This document shows, piece after piece, positions 8,798-15,778 of a stretch of DNA of 15,778 bases. A program made the position numbers and the translations under genes. How positions within the stretch are numbered: the stretch's first letter is position 1; each line of letters opens with the position of its first letter. The notes beneath the pieces are model-generated. The model had not been told where the DNA came from and made no database searches. It saw only the letters and a list, made by a program, of their open reading frames with translations. Source of the stretch: Geodermatophilaceae bacterium (lineage in GTDB: Bacteria > Actinomycetota > Actinomycetes > Mycobacteriales > Geodermatophilaceae). Where the stretch lies: assembly GCA_013813215.1 (NCBI GenBank), contig JACCSC010000486.1, positions 1-15,778 on the forward strand, read 5' to 3'.

Positions 8798-10092
8798 GCC
8801 TGCGCTTTCCCGTCCAGGACCGTGGGTACTCCGCGCAGGAACGTCGCCACCACCCGGCCCGGCAGCTCGCGGCCGGCGTACGGCGTGTTGCGGCTGCGGC
8901 TGGCCAGCTCGGCGGGGTCGACCACCGAAGTGACCGCCGGGTCGAGCAGCAGGAGGTTCGCCGGAGCACCCGCGACCAGGTCGCCACCGTGCCCGTCACG
9001 GACCGTGCCGCCGATCCGGGCCGGGCGGGCCGACATCCGGTCGGCCACGCCGCGCCAGTCCAGCCGTCCGGTGTCGACCATCGTGAGCTGCACGATCGAC
9101 AGCGCCTGCTGCAGGCCGAGCATGCCGGGACGGGCCGCGCCCCACTCGCACTCCTTGTCCTCGACCGCGTGCGGGGCATGGTCGGTGGCGACCGCGTCAA
9201 TCGTGCCGTCGGCCAGTCCGGCGCGAAGGGCCTCGACGTCGCAGGCCGTCCGCAGCGGCGGGTTCACCTTGTAAACCGGGTCGTACGTCGCGGCCAGCTC
9301 GTCGGTCAACAGCAGGTGGTGCGGCGTCACCTCGGCGGTGACGTCGACTCCTCTGCCCTTGGCCCACCGCAGCAGCTCCACCGAACCGGCGGTGGACACG
9401 TGGCAGACGTGCAGCCGGGAGCCGACGTGCTCGGCGAGCAGCACGTCGCGGGCGATGATCGCCTCCTCGGCGGCGGCCGGCCACCCGGTCAACCCCAGCC
9501 GCGCGGAGTGGACGCCCTCGTTCATCTGGGCACCCTCGGTCAGCCGGTGCTCCTCGGCGTGCTGGGCGATGACGCCCCCGAAGGCCTTGACGTACTCCAG
9601 CGCCCGCCGCATCAACGCCGGGTCGGACACGCAGTGACCGTCGTCGGAGAACATCCGCACCCTGGCCGCCGAGTCCGCCATCGCCCCGAGTTCGGCCAGC
9701 TGACTGCCGCCCAGGCCCACGGTCACCGCCCCCACCGGCGCGACGTCGACCAGACCGGTCTCCCGCCCGAGCCGCCACACCTGCTCGACCACGCCGGCGG
9801 TGTCGGCCACCGGGTCGGTGTTGGCCATCGCGTGCACCGCCGTGAACCCGCCCAGGGCGGCCGCGCGCGAGCCGCTGGTCACGGTCTCGGCGTCCTCCCG
9901 GCCCGGCTCGCGCAGGTGGGTGTGCAGGTCGACCAGGCCGGGTAGAGCGACCAGCCCGCCGACGTCGAAGACATCGGCCCCGTGCGCGCGGAGGCCGGAG
10001 CCGACCTCCGCGATGACCCCATCCTTGATCAGCAGGTCGACCGGCGCCTCGCCGTAGAGCCGTACTCCGCGCAGCAGCCACCCGGGTGTCAT
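8794..10092 (-). CDS. pyrC: Dihydroorotase, class I
   Basis: A 432-residue amidohydrolase that cyclises carbamoyl-aspartate to dihydroorotate. It is the class I type, as in Bacillus and Aquifex, rather than the short E. coli type. Predicted zinc ligands are all present: His57 and His59 in [10 protein letters not shown], Asp151 in FSDDGH (which replaces the carboxylated Lys of other dihydroorotases), His178 in AQHAEE, His231 in VCHVSTAG and Asp304 in ATDHAPH. Their spacing closely follows the Aquifex enzyme. The C-terminus has the usual small beta-sandwich with ANLLLLDP and [14 protein letters not shown]. The ATG at 10092 overlaps the pyrB stop (ATGA); the open frame continues upstream only as a shadow of pyrB. 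In some species class I DHOase works as a complex with PyrB, which is its neighbour here. Confidence 0.96.
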   Translation of the reverse strand: MTPGWLLRGVRLYGEAPVDLLIKDGVIAEVGSGLRAHGADVFDVGGLVALPGLVDLHTHLREPGREDAETVTSGSRAAALGGFTAVHAMANTDPVADTAGVVEQVWRLGRETGLVDVAPVGAVTVGLGGSQLAELGAMADSAARVRMFSDDGHCVSDPALMRRALEYVKAFGGVIAQHAEEHRLTEGAQMNEGVHSARLGLTGWPAAAEEAIIARDVLLAEHVGSRLHVCHVSTAGSVELLRWAKGRGVDVTAEVTPHHLLLTDELAATYDPVYKVNPPLRTACDVEALRAGLADGTIDAVATDHAPHAVEDKECEWGAARPGMLGLQQALSIVQLTMVDTGRLDWRGVADRMSARPARIGGTVRDGHGGDLVAGAPANLLLLDPAVTSVVDPAELASRSRNTPYAGRELPGRVVATFLRGVPTVLDGKAQA

Positions 10093-11012
10093 GCGGCCAC
10101 CTCCGCCCCGCCGAGCAGCAGATAGAGCACGGCCATCCGGACCGACAGCCCGTTGCTCACCTGTTCCACGATCGTCGAGCGGACCGAATCGGCCACCTCG
10201 GCGGCGATCTCCATCCCGCGGTTCATCGGGCCGGGATGCATCACGATCGCGTGCTCGGCCAGCATGGCCATCCGGGTCGCATCCAGGCCGTAGCGCCGGC
10301 TGTACTCGCGGGGACTCGGGAAGTACGACGCGCTCATCCGCTCGCGCTGCACCCGCAGCATCATCACTACGTCGGCCTTGGGCAGGCTCTGGTCGAGGTC
10401 GAAGCTGACCTCGACCGGCCACGCGTCGACTCCGACCGGCAGCAGGGTGGGCGGTGCGACCACGGTGACCTCGGCGCCGAGGGTCGACAGCAACAGCACG
10501 TTGGACCGGGCGACCCGGCTGTGCAGCACGTCCCCGACGATCGTGACCCGCAGGCCCTCCAGCCGGCCCAGCCGCGCCCGCATCGTGAAGGCGTCCAGGA
10601 GGGCCTGCGTCGGGTGCTCGTGCGTGCCGTCGCCGGCGTTGACCACGCTCCCGCGGACCCACTGCGCCAACCGGTGCGGCGCCCCGGACATCGAGTGCCG
10701 CACGACGACGGCATCGGCACCCATCGCCTCCAGCGTCAGGGCGGTGTCCTTGAGGCTCTCGCCCTTGGACACGCTGGATCCCTTGGCCGAGAACGTGATC
10801 ACGTCGGCCGACAGCCGCTTGGCCGCCAGCTCGAAGGAGATCCGGGTCCGCGTGGAGTCCTCGTAGAACAGGTTCACCACCGTGCGCCCGCGCAGGGTGG
10901 GCAGCTTCTTCACCTCGCGGCCGGCCAGCGCGGCGTCCATCTGCGCCGCGGTGTCGAGGACCAGGGTGGCCGCCTCGCGGTCGAGGTCCGCGGCGGACAG
11001 CAGGTGCTTCAC
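10089..11012 (-). CDS. pyrB: Aspartate carbamoyltransferase catalytic chain
   Basis: A 307-residue catalytic chain joining carbamoyl phosphate and aspartate, the committed step of pyrimidine synthesis. Seen: the carbamoyl-phosphate motif STRTR at 53-57 inside [13 protein letters not shown], Ser80 and Lys83 in the mobile loop [19 protein letters not shown] at 131-140, the aspartate-domain segment [10 protein letters not shown], and HPGPMNRG near the C-terminus. There is no pyrI regulatory-chain gene, so control by an E. coli-type regulatory subunit is not expected. The GTG at 11012 overlaps the pyrR stop (GTGA), and the N-terminus [14 protein letters not shown] is typical of the family. Confidence 0.97.
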   Translation of the reverse strand: MKHLLSAADLDREAATLVLDTAAQMDAALAGREVKKLPTLRGRTVVNLFYEDSTRTRISFELAAKRLSADVITFSAKGSSVSKGESLKDTALTLEAMGADAVVVRHSMSGAPHRLAQWVRGSVVNAGDGTHEHPTQALLDAFTMRARLGRLEGLRVTIVGDVLHSRVARSNVLLLSTLGAEVTVVAPPTLLPVGVDAWPVEVSFDLDQSLPKADVVMMLRVQRERMSASYFPSPREYSRRYGLDATRMAMLAEHAIVMHPGPMNRGMEIAAEVADSVRSTIVEQVSNGLSVRMAVLYLLLGGAEVAA

Positions 11013-11596
11013 GAAGGGCCTCCCGAGATGATGACTACGGCGTTCTCGCCGTCCACCTCCGCGAGCAGGACGCGCACCTGCTCTTCCGGGGCGGTGGGGA
11101 TGTTCTTGCCGACGAAGTCGGCGCGGATCGGCAGCTCCCGGTGGCCGCGATCGACCAGGACGGCCAGCTGGACCGCCCGGGGGCGACCGAGTTCACGCAG
11201 CGCGTCCAGCGCGGCCCGGACCGTGCGCCCGCTGTAGAGCACGTCGTCCACGAGGACGACGAGCCGGTCGGTGATACCGCCGGGTGGCTCGGTGGTCTCC
11301 TCCAGGGCCCGGACCGCACGTAGCCGCAGGTCGTCGCGGTAGAGGGTGGTGTCGAGAATCCCGACCGGTACGTCGACGCCCTCAAAGGCGCGCATCCGCG
11401 CGGCGAGCCGGCGGGCCAACGTGGCCCCCCGAGTCGGGATGCCGATCAAGACAGTGTTGTGGGCGCCGGCGGTCTTCTCCAGGATCTGGTGCGCCATCCG
11501 GTCGACGGTGCGGGCCAGCGCGTCGGCGTCGAGCAAAGGCCGGCGGGTGGCCGAACCGAGAGGGTCTGACGAATCGGGGGCAGCGCCCACCTGCAT
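11009..11596 (-). CDS. pyrR: PyrR, pyrimidine operon RNA-binding regulator / uracil phosphoribosyltransferase
   Basis: A 195-residue PyrR, a phosphoribosyltransferase-fold protein that binds pyr mRNA when charged with UMP/UTP. Seen: [16 protein letters not shown] at 50-65, DTTLYRDDL at 82-90, the PRPP-binding motif [13 protein letters not shown] at 113-125, and [18 protein letters not shown] at 149-165. These match PyrR rather than a plain uracil phosphoribosyltransferase. The start needs checking: the Shine-Dalgarno AAGGAGG (11605-11599) is only 2 nt from the ATG at 11596 but 8 nt from an in-frame GTG at 11590, so the shorter form may be the real one. It is the first gene of the pyr operon, and its own leader carries a PyrR-binding-loop motif, which implies feedback on itself and the coupled genes. 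Confidence 0.95.
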   Translation of the reverse strand: MQVGAAPDSSDPLGSATRRPLLDADALARTVDRMAHQILEKTAGAHNTVLIGIPTRGATLARRLAARMRAFEGVDVPVGILDTTLYRDDLRLRAVRALEETTEPPGGITDRLVVLVDDVLYSGRTVRAALDALRELGRPRAVQLAVLVDRGHRELPIRADFVGKNIPTAPEEQVRVLLAEVDGENAVVIISGGPS

Positions 11597-11598
11597 GA

Positions 11599-11623
11599 CC
11601 TCCTTGCCCGCCTCACTGGACGG
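11599..11623 (-). promoter_or_regulatory. PyrR-binding loop next to the pyrR Shine-Dalgarno
   Basis: The minus strand reads CGTCCAGTGAGGCG at 11622-11609. The Bacillus PyrR-binding-loop consensus is ARUCCNGNGAGGYU. The inner twelve positions (RUCCNGNGAGGY) match completely, and the outer A-U pair is replaced by C-G, which keeps pairing. Folding gives CCG-U-CC / AGUGA / GG-CGG: two short stems, one bulged U and a 5-nt loop. The AAGGAGG Shine-Dalgarno starts 2 nt after the stem. PyrR bound here would cover the ribosome binding site, as described for translational repression in Mycobacterium smegmatis. No terminator hairpin with a U tract is visible in the leader, so attenuation is unlikely. Confidence 0.75.
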
Positions 11624-11670
11624 TTCGTTAAAGGATGTCCACCTCGCCGTACGACGGGGCCTGTGCGGCC

Positions 11671-11699
11671 AACTTAGCTTGTCCGGTTCCAGCAAGTGA
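11671..11699 (-). promoter_or_regulatory. Weak candidate promoter of the pyr operon
   Basis: A -10-like TAAGTT lies at 11676-11671 on the minus strand. At a 17-bp spacer the -35 position reads TCACTT (11699-11694), a poor match. A start near 11664 would give a leader of roughly 70 nt that includes the PyrR-binding loop. This is the best candidate I see in the gap, but it is weak. Confidence 0.25.
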
Positions 11700-11748
11700 C
11701 ATCGGACGCGCCCGGATGGCGGCTTGCACCCCAGCCGTACGACCCCTA

Positions 11749-11776
11749 CTGTCCGTAGCCGACCGGGGAGTACGCT
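11749..11776 (+). promoter_or_regulatory. bldD: Candidate bldD promoter
   Basis: A -10-like TACGCT (11771-11776) follows a poor -35-like CTGTCC (11749-11754) at 16 bp. The predicted start, near 11783, leaves a leader of about 38 nt. The -10 lies inside the predicted BldD box, which fits autorepression. The -35 match is weak, so the promoter call rests mainly on the -10 and its position. Confidence 0.35.
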
Positions 11777-11783
11777 GAGTAAC
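11769..11783 (+). promoter_or_regulatory. BldD operator (BldD box) upstream of bldD
   Basis: The 15-mer AGTACGCTGAGTAAC fits the published Streptomyces BldD consensus nTnACnC(A/T)GnGTnAn at eight of nine defined positions; only the T at position 2 is a G. It lies 38 bp before the bldD ATG, over the possible -10 element. BldD of Streptomyces represses its own gene through such a site. The same region separates bldD from the divergent pyrR. Confidence 0.65.
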
Positions 11784-11820
11784 CAGCGGGCCGTCCGTGT
11801 CACCCGCCGGAAAGGCAAGG

Positions 11821-12318
11821 ATGAGCGACTACGCAAAGGCCCTCGGAGCGCGACTTCGAGCGATTCGCAATCAACAGGGTTTGTCGTTGCAGGGTGTCGA
11901 GGAGAAGTCCGGCGGGCGCTGGAAGGCGGTCGTGATCGGCTCCTACGAGCGCGGCGACCGCGCGGTCACGGTGCAGAAGCTAGCTGAGCTGGCGAACTTC
12001 TACAGCATCCCGATCGCCGAACTGCTCCCGGACGCCCGTCCGGTGCGCGGCGGTGATCCGGCGACCAAGGTGGTGCTCAACCTGGAGCGGCTGGGCCAGC
12101 TACCGGCCGAGCAGGCCGGCCCCCTGGCCCGCTACGCCGCGACCATCCAGAGCCAGCGTGGCGACTACAACGGGCGGGTGCTCTCCATCCGCGGCGAGGA
12201 CCTCAAGTCGCTGGCGATCATCTACGACATCAGCGCCGGGGAGCTGACCGACAAATTGATCACCTGGGGCGTTCTGGCGCCGGAGGCACGCCCGGCCATG
12301 GAGCAGATGCAAGGGTGA
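11821..12318 (+). CDS. bldD: BldD, c-di-GMP-responsive developmental regulator
   Basis: A 165-residue homologue of Streptomyces BldD, a global regulator that dimerises on DNA when bound to tetrameric cyclic-di-GMP. The N-terminal XRE-type helix-turn-helix covers about residues 1-70 ([43 protein letters not shown]). The C-terminal domain carries both c-di-GMP motifs: Arg113-Gly-Asp115 in QSQRGDYNG and Arg124-Gly-Glu-Asp127 (RxxD), 11 residues apart as in the known proteins. The ATG at 11821 is preceded by GGAAAGG at a 5-nt spacer and gives the family N-terminus; an in-frame GTG at 11797 has no such support. It is the only plus-strand gene, divergent from pyrR and convergent with nusB. In non-sporulating relatives its role may differ from Streptomyces development. 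Confidence 0.95.
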   Translation: MSDYAKALGARLRAIRNQQGLSLQGVEEKSGGRWKAVVIGSYERGDRAVTVQKLAELANFYSIPIAELLPDARPVRGGDPATKVVLNLERLGQLPAEQAGPLARYAATIQSQRGDYNGRVLSIRGEDLKSLAIIYDISAGELTDKLITWGVLAPEARPAMEQMQG

Positions 12319-12323
12319 CGGCT

Positions 12324-12350
12324 GGCCGTCTCAGGTGCGCAGGGACGGCC
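12324..12350. terminator. Hairpin over the bldD-nusB convergent junction
   Basis: GGCCGTC (12324-12330) and GACGGCC (12344-12350) form a perfect 7-bp stem with a 13-nt loop. It spans the nusB stop codon and begins 6 bp after the bldD stop, in a 12-bp gap between convergent genes. It could serve both strands as a terminator, but no T tract follows on either side, so function is inferred from position only. Confidence 0.4.
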
Positions 12351-12738
12351 CCAGCGCCACGATGCGGCCGAGGACGCCGTTGATGAAGCGCGGCGAGTCG
12401 TCGGTCGACAGCGACTTGGCCAGTTCCACCGCCTCGTCCACGACGACCGCCGGTGGCACGTCGGTCCACAACAGTTCGTAGATCGCCAGCCGCAACAGCG
12501 CCCGGTCCACTCCGGGCATCCGGGGCAGCGTCCACCCCTCGGCACAGGTCGCGATCAACTCGTCGATTCGCTCTCGATGCTCCTGCACGCCCTCCACCAG
12601 GGTGACTGCGTACTCGGGCACCGGAGGTTGTGCTCCGGCGATCCGGGCTGCCGCCGTGACCAGCGGGTCGGTCCCGCGCAGGTCGGCCTCGAAGAGGATG
12701 TCGAGGGCCCGTTTGCGGGCCTTGCGCCGGGCGCTCAT
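12331..12738 (-). CDS. nusB: Transcription antitermination factor NusB
   Basis: A 135-residue all-helical NusB, which with NusE (ribosomal protein S10) binds boxA RNA and supports rRNA antitermination. Seen: the basic N-terminus SARRKARKRALDILFEADLRG, a middle segment IDELIATCAEGWTLPRMPGVDRALLRLAIYELL, and the C-terminal signature VVVDEAVELAKSLSTDDSPRFINGVLGRI. The length is typical. The ATG at 12738 begins the conserved basic arm, 31 bp after the efp stop; the Shine-Dalgarno is weak, so re-initiation after efp is plausible. It is the last gene of the leftward aroB-to-nusB group and ends against bldD. Confidence 0.95.
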   Translation of the reverse strand: MSARRKARKRALDILFEADLRGTDPLVTAAARIAGAQPPVPEYAVTLVEGVQEHRERIDELIATCAEGWTLPRMPGVDRALLRLAIYELLWTDVPPAVVVDEAVELAKSLSTDDSPRFINGVLGRIVALGPSLRT

Positions 12739-12769
12739 GCCCCTGACCGGGTGACGGCGGTGATCACGC

Positions 12770-13330
12770 TCAGTTGACTCGGCCCAGATAGCGACCGTCG
12801 CGGGTGTCCACCTTGATCCGCTCGCCGGTCGACAGGAACAGCGGGACCTGGATGGTTGCTCCGGTCTCCAGCGTGGCCGGCTTCGTGCCGCCCGTGGCGC
12901 GGTCGCCCTGGACGCCGGGATCGGTGTGGCTGATGACCAGCTCGACGCTGGTCGGCAGCTCGATGAACAGCGGGATCGCGTCGTGCACAGCGACCACCGC
13001 AGTGGCGTTCTCCAGCAGGTAGTCGGCGTTGCCGGCCACGGTCTCGGCCGACACCGGGATCTGCTCGAAGGTGTCGCCGTCCATGAAGACGAAGTCGGTG
13101 CCGTCCTTGTACAGGTACGTCATCGACCGCTTGTCGACGTTCGCGGTCTCCACCTTCAGCCCGGCGTTGAAGGTGCGGTCGACGACCTTGCCGGACAGCA
13201 CGTTCTTCAGCGTGGTCCGGACGAACGCCCCGCCCTTGCCGGGCTTGACGTGCTGGAACTCCACGACGGTCCAGAGCTGGCCGTCCAGGTCCAGCGTGAT
13301 GCCGTTCTTCAGGTCGTTGGTGGTGGCCAC
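12770..13330 (-). CDS. efp: Translation elongation factor P
   Basis: A 186-residue EF-P, which binds the ribosomal E site and rescues ribosomes stalled at consecutive prolines. Three beta domains are recognisable: the KOW-like N-terminus ([29 protein letters not shown]), the central OB domain ([20 protein letters not shown]), and the C-terminal OB domain with [16 protein letters not shown] and [18 protein letters not shown]. The tip lysine is Lys32. The loop reads PGKGG, whereas the actinobacterial subfamily that works without lysine modification typically has the palindrome PGKGP. No modification gene (epmA/B, ymfI, earP) is in the window. The GTG at 13330 gives the normal ATTNDLKNG start; AAAGGAG lies 13 nt upstream, a rather long spacer. 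It follows pepQ by 33 bp. Confidence 0.96.
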   Translation of the reverse strand: MATTNDLKNGITLDLDGQLWTVVEFQHVKPGKGGAFVRTTLKNVLSGKVVDRTFNAGLKVETANVDKRSMTYLYKDGTDFVFMDGDTFEQIPVSAETVAGNADYLLENATAVVAVHDAIPLFIELPTSVELVISHTDPGVQGDRATGGTKPATLETGATIQVPLFLSTGERIKVDTRDGRYLGRVN

Positions 13331-13363
13331 GGTGGCTGGTCGACTCCTTTCGCTCCGGCTCCC

Positions 13364-14452
13364 CTAGAGCACGGTGAGGTCCTTGCTGGTCAGGGTGAGC
13401 AATTCCGGACCGTCCGGCCGGACCGCGAGGGTGTCCTCGATCCGGACGCCCCCGCGTCCGGGGAGGTAGACCCCGGGTTCGACGGTCACCAGCATCCGGT
13501 CGGCCAGTGTACCGGCGCCGAGGTAGCTGACGGTGGGCGCTTCGTGCACCTGCAGGCCCACCCCGTGGCCGAGACCGTGGCCGAAGTGCTCGCCGTAGCC
13601 GGCGGCCTTGATGTGGTCCCGGGCGGCGGCGTCCACGTCGCGGACATCGGCGCCGATCCGCAGCGCCTCCCGGCCGAGCCGCTGAGCCTCCAGCACGACG
13701 GCGTACACCTCCCGCTGCCAGTCCGCCGCGGGCCCGAGGACGACCGTCCGGGTCATGTCGGAGTGGTAGCCGCCGTACGCCGCCCCGAAGTCGAACTTCA
13801 CGAAGTCGCCCGCTGCCAGCGCCCGGCCCGTGGGCCGGTGATGCGGGACAGCGGAGTTCGGGCCGCTGGCGACGATGGTCTCGAAGGAGGGCTGCTCGGC
13901 GCCGTGGTCGAGCATCCGGCCGTCGAGGTCGCGACCGACCGCACGCTCGGTACGGCCGGGCCGAATCCCCCCGGCCGCCATCAGGTGGGCCAGCGCGCGG
14001 TCGGCGATCGCACAGGCCTCGCGCGTCAGGTCGACCTCAGCCTCGTCCTTGACCGCGCGCAGGTCCTCGACGGCTCGCTGCAGGCTGCGCAGTTCGGCGT
14101 CGGGCAGGCCGTCGGTGAGCGCGGCCAGGCCGTCCACCGTGACCTCGTGCGACTCGTATCCGACCCGGCCCACACCGGCTTCGGCCAGCCGGCCGGCCAG
14201 CGCCGCGGCGCAGTTGCGCTCGATGACGTGCTCCAGATCGGGGATCTGCTCGGCGGACTGCGTCCGGTATCGGAAGTCGGTGCAGAACACATCGGCTCCG
14301 TCCGCGGCCACGACGAGCGCCGCGTTCGACCCGGTGAACCCGGTCAGGTAGCGGATGTTGACCAGGTTCGTGACCAGGGCGACGTCCACGTCGAGCGGGC
14401 ACAGCCGCTCGCGCAGTGCATCCCGTCGTACGGCCGTGTCAGGTGATCCCAT
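13364..14452 (-). CDS. pepQ: M24 family Xaa-Pro peptidase (PepQ-like aminopeptidase P/prolidase)
   Basis: A 362-residue cytosolic metallopeptidase expected to cleave peptides next to proline, either as aminopeptidase P (Xaa-Pro-) or as a dipeptidase. An N-terminal creatinase-like domain (about 1-130, with TNLVNIRYLTGFTGSNAAL) precedes a pita-bread M24 domain. All five dinuclear metal ligands are seen: Asp221 (KFDFG), Asp232 (HSDMTRT), His296 (HGLGHGVGL), Glu325 (TVEPGVY) and Glu339 (RIEDT). His204 and His303 (QVHEAP) match conserved substrate-side histidines. The ATG at 14452 begins the family N-terminus, with only a weak GGCGGG upstream. The pepQ-efp pairing is common in Gram-positive bacteria. 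The choice between PepQ and PepP names is not settled by sequence reading. Confidence 0.92.
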   Translation of the reverse strand: MGSPDTAVRRDALRERLCPLDVDVALVTNLVNIRYLTGFTGSNAALVVAADGADVFCTDFRYRTQSAEQIPDLEHVIERNCAAALAGRLAEAGVGRVGYESHEVTVDGLAALTDGLPDAELRSLQRAVEDLRAVKDEAEVDLTREACAIADRALAHLMAAGGIRPGRTERAVGRDLDGRMLDHGAEQPSFETIVASGPNSAVPHHRPTGRALAAGDFVKFDFGAAYGGYHSDMTRTVVLGPAADWQREVYAVVLEAQRLGREALRIGADVRDVDAAARDHIKAAGYGEHFGHGLGHGVGLQVHEAPTVSYLGAGTLADRMLVTVEPGVYLPGRGGVRIEDTLAVRPDGPELLTLTSKDLTVL

Positions 14453-14472
14453 CCCGCCACGGTAGCCGCGCC

Positions 14473-14489
14473 CGTTCGGCGCCCGAACG
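14473..14489. promoter_or_regulatory. 17-bp perfect dyad upstream of pepQ
   Basis: CGTTCGG (14473-14479) and CCGAACG (14483-14489) are exact reverse complements around a 3-base centre (CGC). It ends 20 bp upstream of the pepQ ATG, within the VCBS-like remnant. It could be an operator for a dimeric repressor or a compact RNA hairpin in the leader of pepQ-efp-nusB. I recognise no known regulator's consensus. Confidence 0.5.
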
Positions 14490-14667
14490 TCCCTCTCCCG
14501 TTGCTCAGCACGACCGCGACCGTCTGCGGGAACGTCTGTAGGGAGGCCAGGTCCGGGAAACCGTCCTCGTCGAGGTCACCGGCCGCCAGCCGGCCCGCGA
14601 AGGCGACCGGCAGGCGAGGACGGAAACAAGGACTGGCAACATCGGACCCGGTGGCATGCGCCGGGTG
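14482..14667 (-). pseudogene. Remnant of a VCBS/FG-GAP repeat protein
   Basis: The gap between aroQ and pepQ encodes, on the minus strand, 62 codons without a stop that read as about one and a half FG-GAP/VCBS beta-propeller repeats. CFRPRLPVAFAG resembles the tail of one repeat; AAGDLDEDGFPDLAS carries the calcium-binding DxDxDGxxD motif at codons 31-39 (Asp31, Asp33, Asp35, Asp39); TVAVVLSNGRGTFG is the typical end of the next. No start codon precedes the motif in this frame: a TGA lies at 14670-14668 and a TAG 9 bases further upstream. The frame then runs on into the pepQ 5' end out of phase. Whole proteins of this type are secreted or surface proteins with many repeats, so this looks like the leftover of a deleted gene. 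Confidence 0.6.
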
Positions 14668-14700
14668 TCAGCGGGTCCCCTACAGGGGGTCACGCGCCGG

Positions 14701-15138
14701 TTAGCCCGCGGACAGTTCGCCGACCAGCCAGCGCAGGGCCAGGACGTAACCCTCCACCCCGAGCCCGCAGATCACGCCGGTGGCGACGGCCGACACGTAG
14801 GAGTGCGCCCGGAAGGACTCGCGGGCGTGCACGTTGCTGATGTGCACTTCGACCAGCGGCGCGGTGAGCATCGCGCAGGCGTCGCGCAGGACAACCGAGG
14901 TGTGGGACCAGCCGGCCGGGTTGAGCACCACCGGATCGCCTGCGTCGGCTGCCTCGTACAGCCAGCCGAGCAGTTCGGCCTCGATGTCGGTCTGTCGGAC
15001 GTCCACGTCCACGCCGAGCTCCTTGCCGGTCGTGCGGCACAGCTCGACGAGTTCGGCGTACGTCGTCGTCCCGTAGATGACGTGCTCGCGCCGCCCGAGC
15101 CGGCCGAGGTTGGCTCCGTTGAGCACCAGGACGCGCAT
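14701..15138 (-). CDS. aroQ: 3-dehydroquinate dehydratase, type II
   Basis: A 145-residue type II dehydroquinase (3-dehydroquinate to 3-dehydroshikimate), normally a dodecamer, acting directly after AroB. Seen: [12 protein letters not shown] at 7-18 with the flexible-loop Arg17 and catalytic Tyr22, Asn73 and His79 in [11 protein letters not shown], His99 and Ser101 in [11 protein letters not shown], and Arg110. All catalytic positions are present. The usual NGPN reads NGAN, a mild variant. The ATG at 15138 is preferred: GGAGG lies 9 nt upstream, whereas the TTG at 15144 is only 3 nt from it. The ATG is 2 bp after the aroB stop, so the two genes are surely co-transcribed. Confidence 0.96.
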   Translation of the reverse strand: MRVLVLNGANLGRLGRREHVIYGTTTYAELVELCRTTGKELGVDVDVRQTDIEAELLGWLYEAADAGDPVVLNPAGWSHTSVVLRDACAMLTAPLVEVHISNVHARESFRAHSYVSAVATGVICGLGVEGYVLALRWLVGELSAG

Positions 15139-15140
15139 GG

Positions 15141-15778
<638 letters not shown>

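Noticed and set aside
11628..11642. Mini-ORF GTG-GAC-ATC-CTT-TAA in the pyrR leader as a leader peptide
   Set aside because: Four codons with a non-ATG start, only a poor upstream G-rich stretch and no attenuator to act on; not better than chance.
11646..11743. Direct repeat GCCGTACGAC at 11646-11655 and 11734-11743 in the bldD-pyrR gap, as a shared regulator site
   Set aside because: The same word or its complement also occurs in coding DNA (for example 985-994 in gmk and 14425-14434 in pepQ), and CGTACG-type words are common in this sequence, so it is probably compositional.
14677..14688. CCCC-TACA-GGGG hairpin just after aroQ as its terminator
   Set aside because: Only four pairs, no T tract, and the flanks do not extend the stem; too weak to annotate.
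14505..14693. A 62-codon minus-strand ORF beginning MTPCRGPADT and a 67-codon plus-strand ORF (14501-14704) between aroQ and pepQ
   Set aside because: Both have Arg/Ser/Pro-rich low-complexity translations without ribosome binding sites; the VCBS-like reading frame explains the coding bias here better.

Overview
The window is very GC-rich, densely coded DNA with frequent GTG starts, almost certainly from a high-GC actinomycete. The evidence is the gene order itself (aroB-aroQ-pepQ-efp-nusB / bldD / pyrR-pyrB-pyrC-carA-carB-pyrK-pyrD-pyrF / mihF-gmk-rpoZ-coaBC), the actinobacterial-type integration host factor MihF, and a BldD with both c-di-GMP signature motifs. I cannot name the genus. The layout resembles the bldD-pyr neighbourhood known from Streptomyces, but carries a class 1B (PyrD+PyrK) dihydroorotate dehydrogenase.

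Right part (15778 to 12331, minus strand): the 3' part of aroB, then aroQ (two successive steps of chorismate synthesis), then an M24 proline peptidase, elongation factor P and the antitermination factor NusB. A 248-bp gap between aroQ and pepQ holds a decayed fragment of a VCBS/FG-GAP beta-propeller repeat and a 17-bp dyad. nusB runs head-on into bldD, with a hairpin over the junction.

Middle (12318 to 11597): bldD is the only plus-strand gene. Its 224-bp divergent intergenic region with pyrR holds a near-perfect BldD box overlapping a possible bldD -10 element and, on the other strand, a PyrR-binding-loop motif directly upstream of the pyrR ribosome binding site. These predict bldD autoregulation and PyrR translational repression of the pyr operon.

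Pyrimidine operon (11596 to 1702, minus strand): pyrR, pyrB, pyrC, carA, carB, pyrK, pyrD and pyrF encode UMP synthesis except the orotate phosphoribosyltransferase step (pyrE is absent here). Junctions overlap by 1-4 bases (ATGA/GTGA/TGATG), except carA-carB. That junction has a 63-bp gap, no clear Shine-Dalgarno for carB, and a perfect 14-bp inverted repeat that competes with a nested 8-bp one.

Left part (1589 to 1, minus strand): mihF (nucleoid protein), gmk (guanylate kinase), rpoZ (RNA polymerase omega) and the 5' part of coaBC (coenzyme A synthesis), behind a candidate promoter.

I see no tRNA, rRNA, CRISPR array, insertion sequence or phage gene, and no intergenic stretch above 300 bp. 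This is mostly a conserved housekeeping region. No undescribed multi-gene system is evident; the points of interest are regulatory sites, the carA-carB palindrome, the VCBS remnant and an altered EF-P loop.
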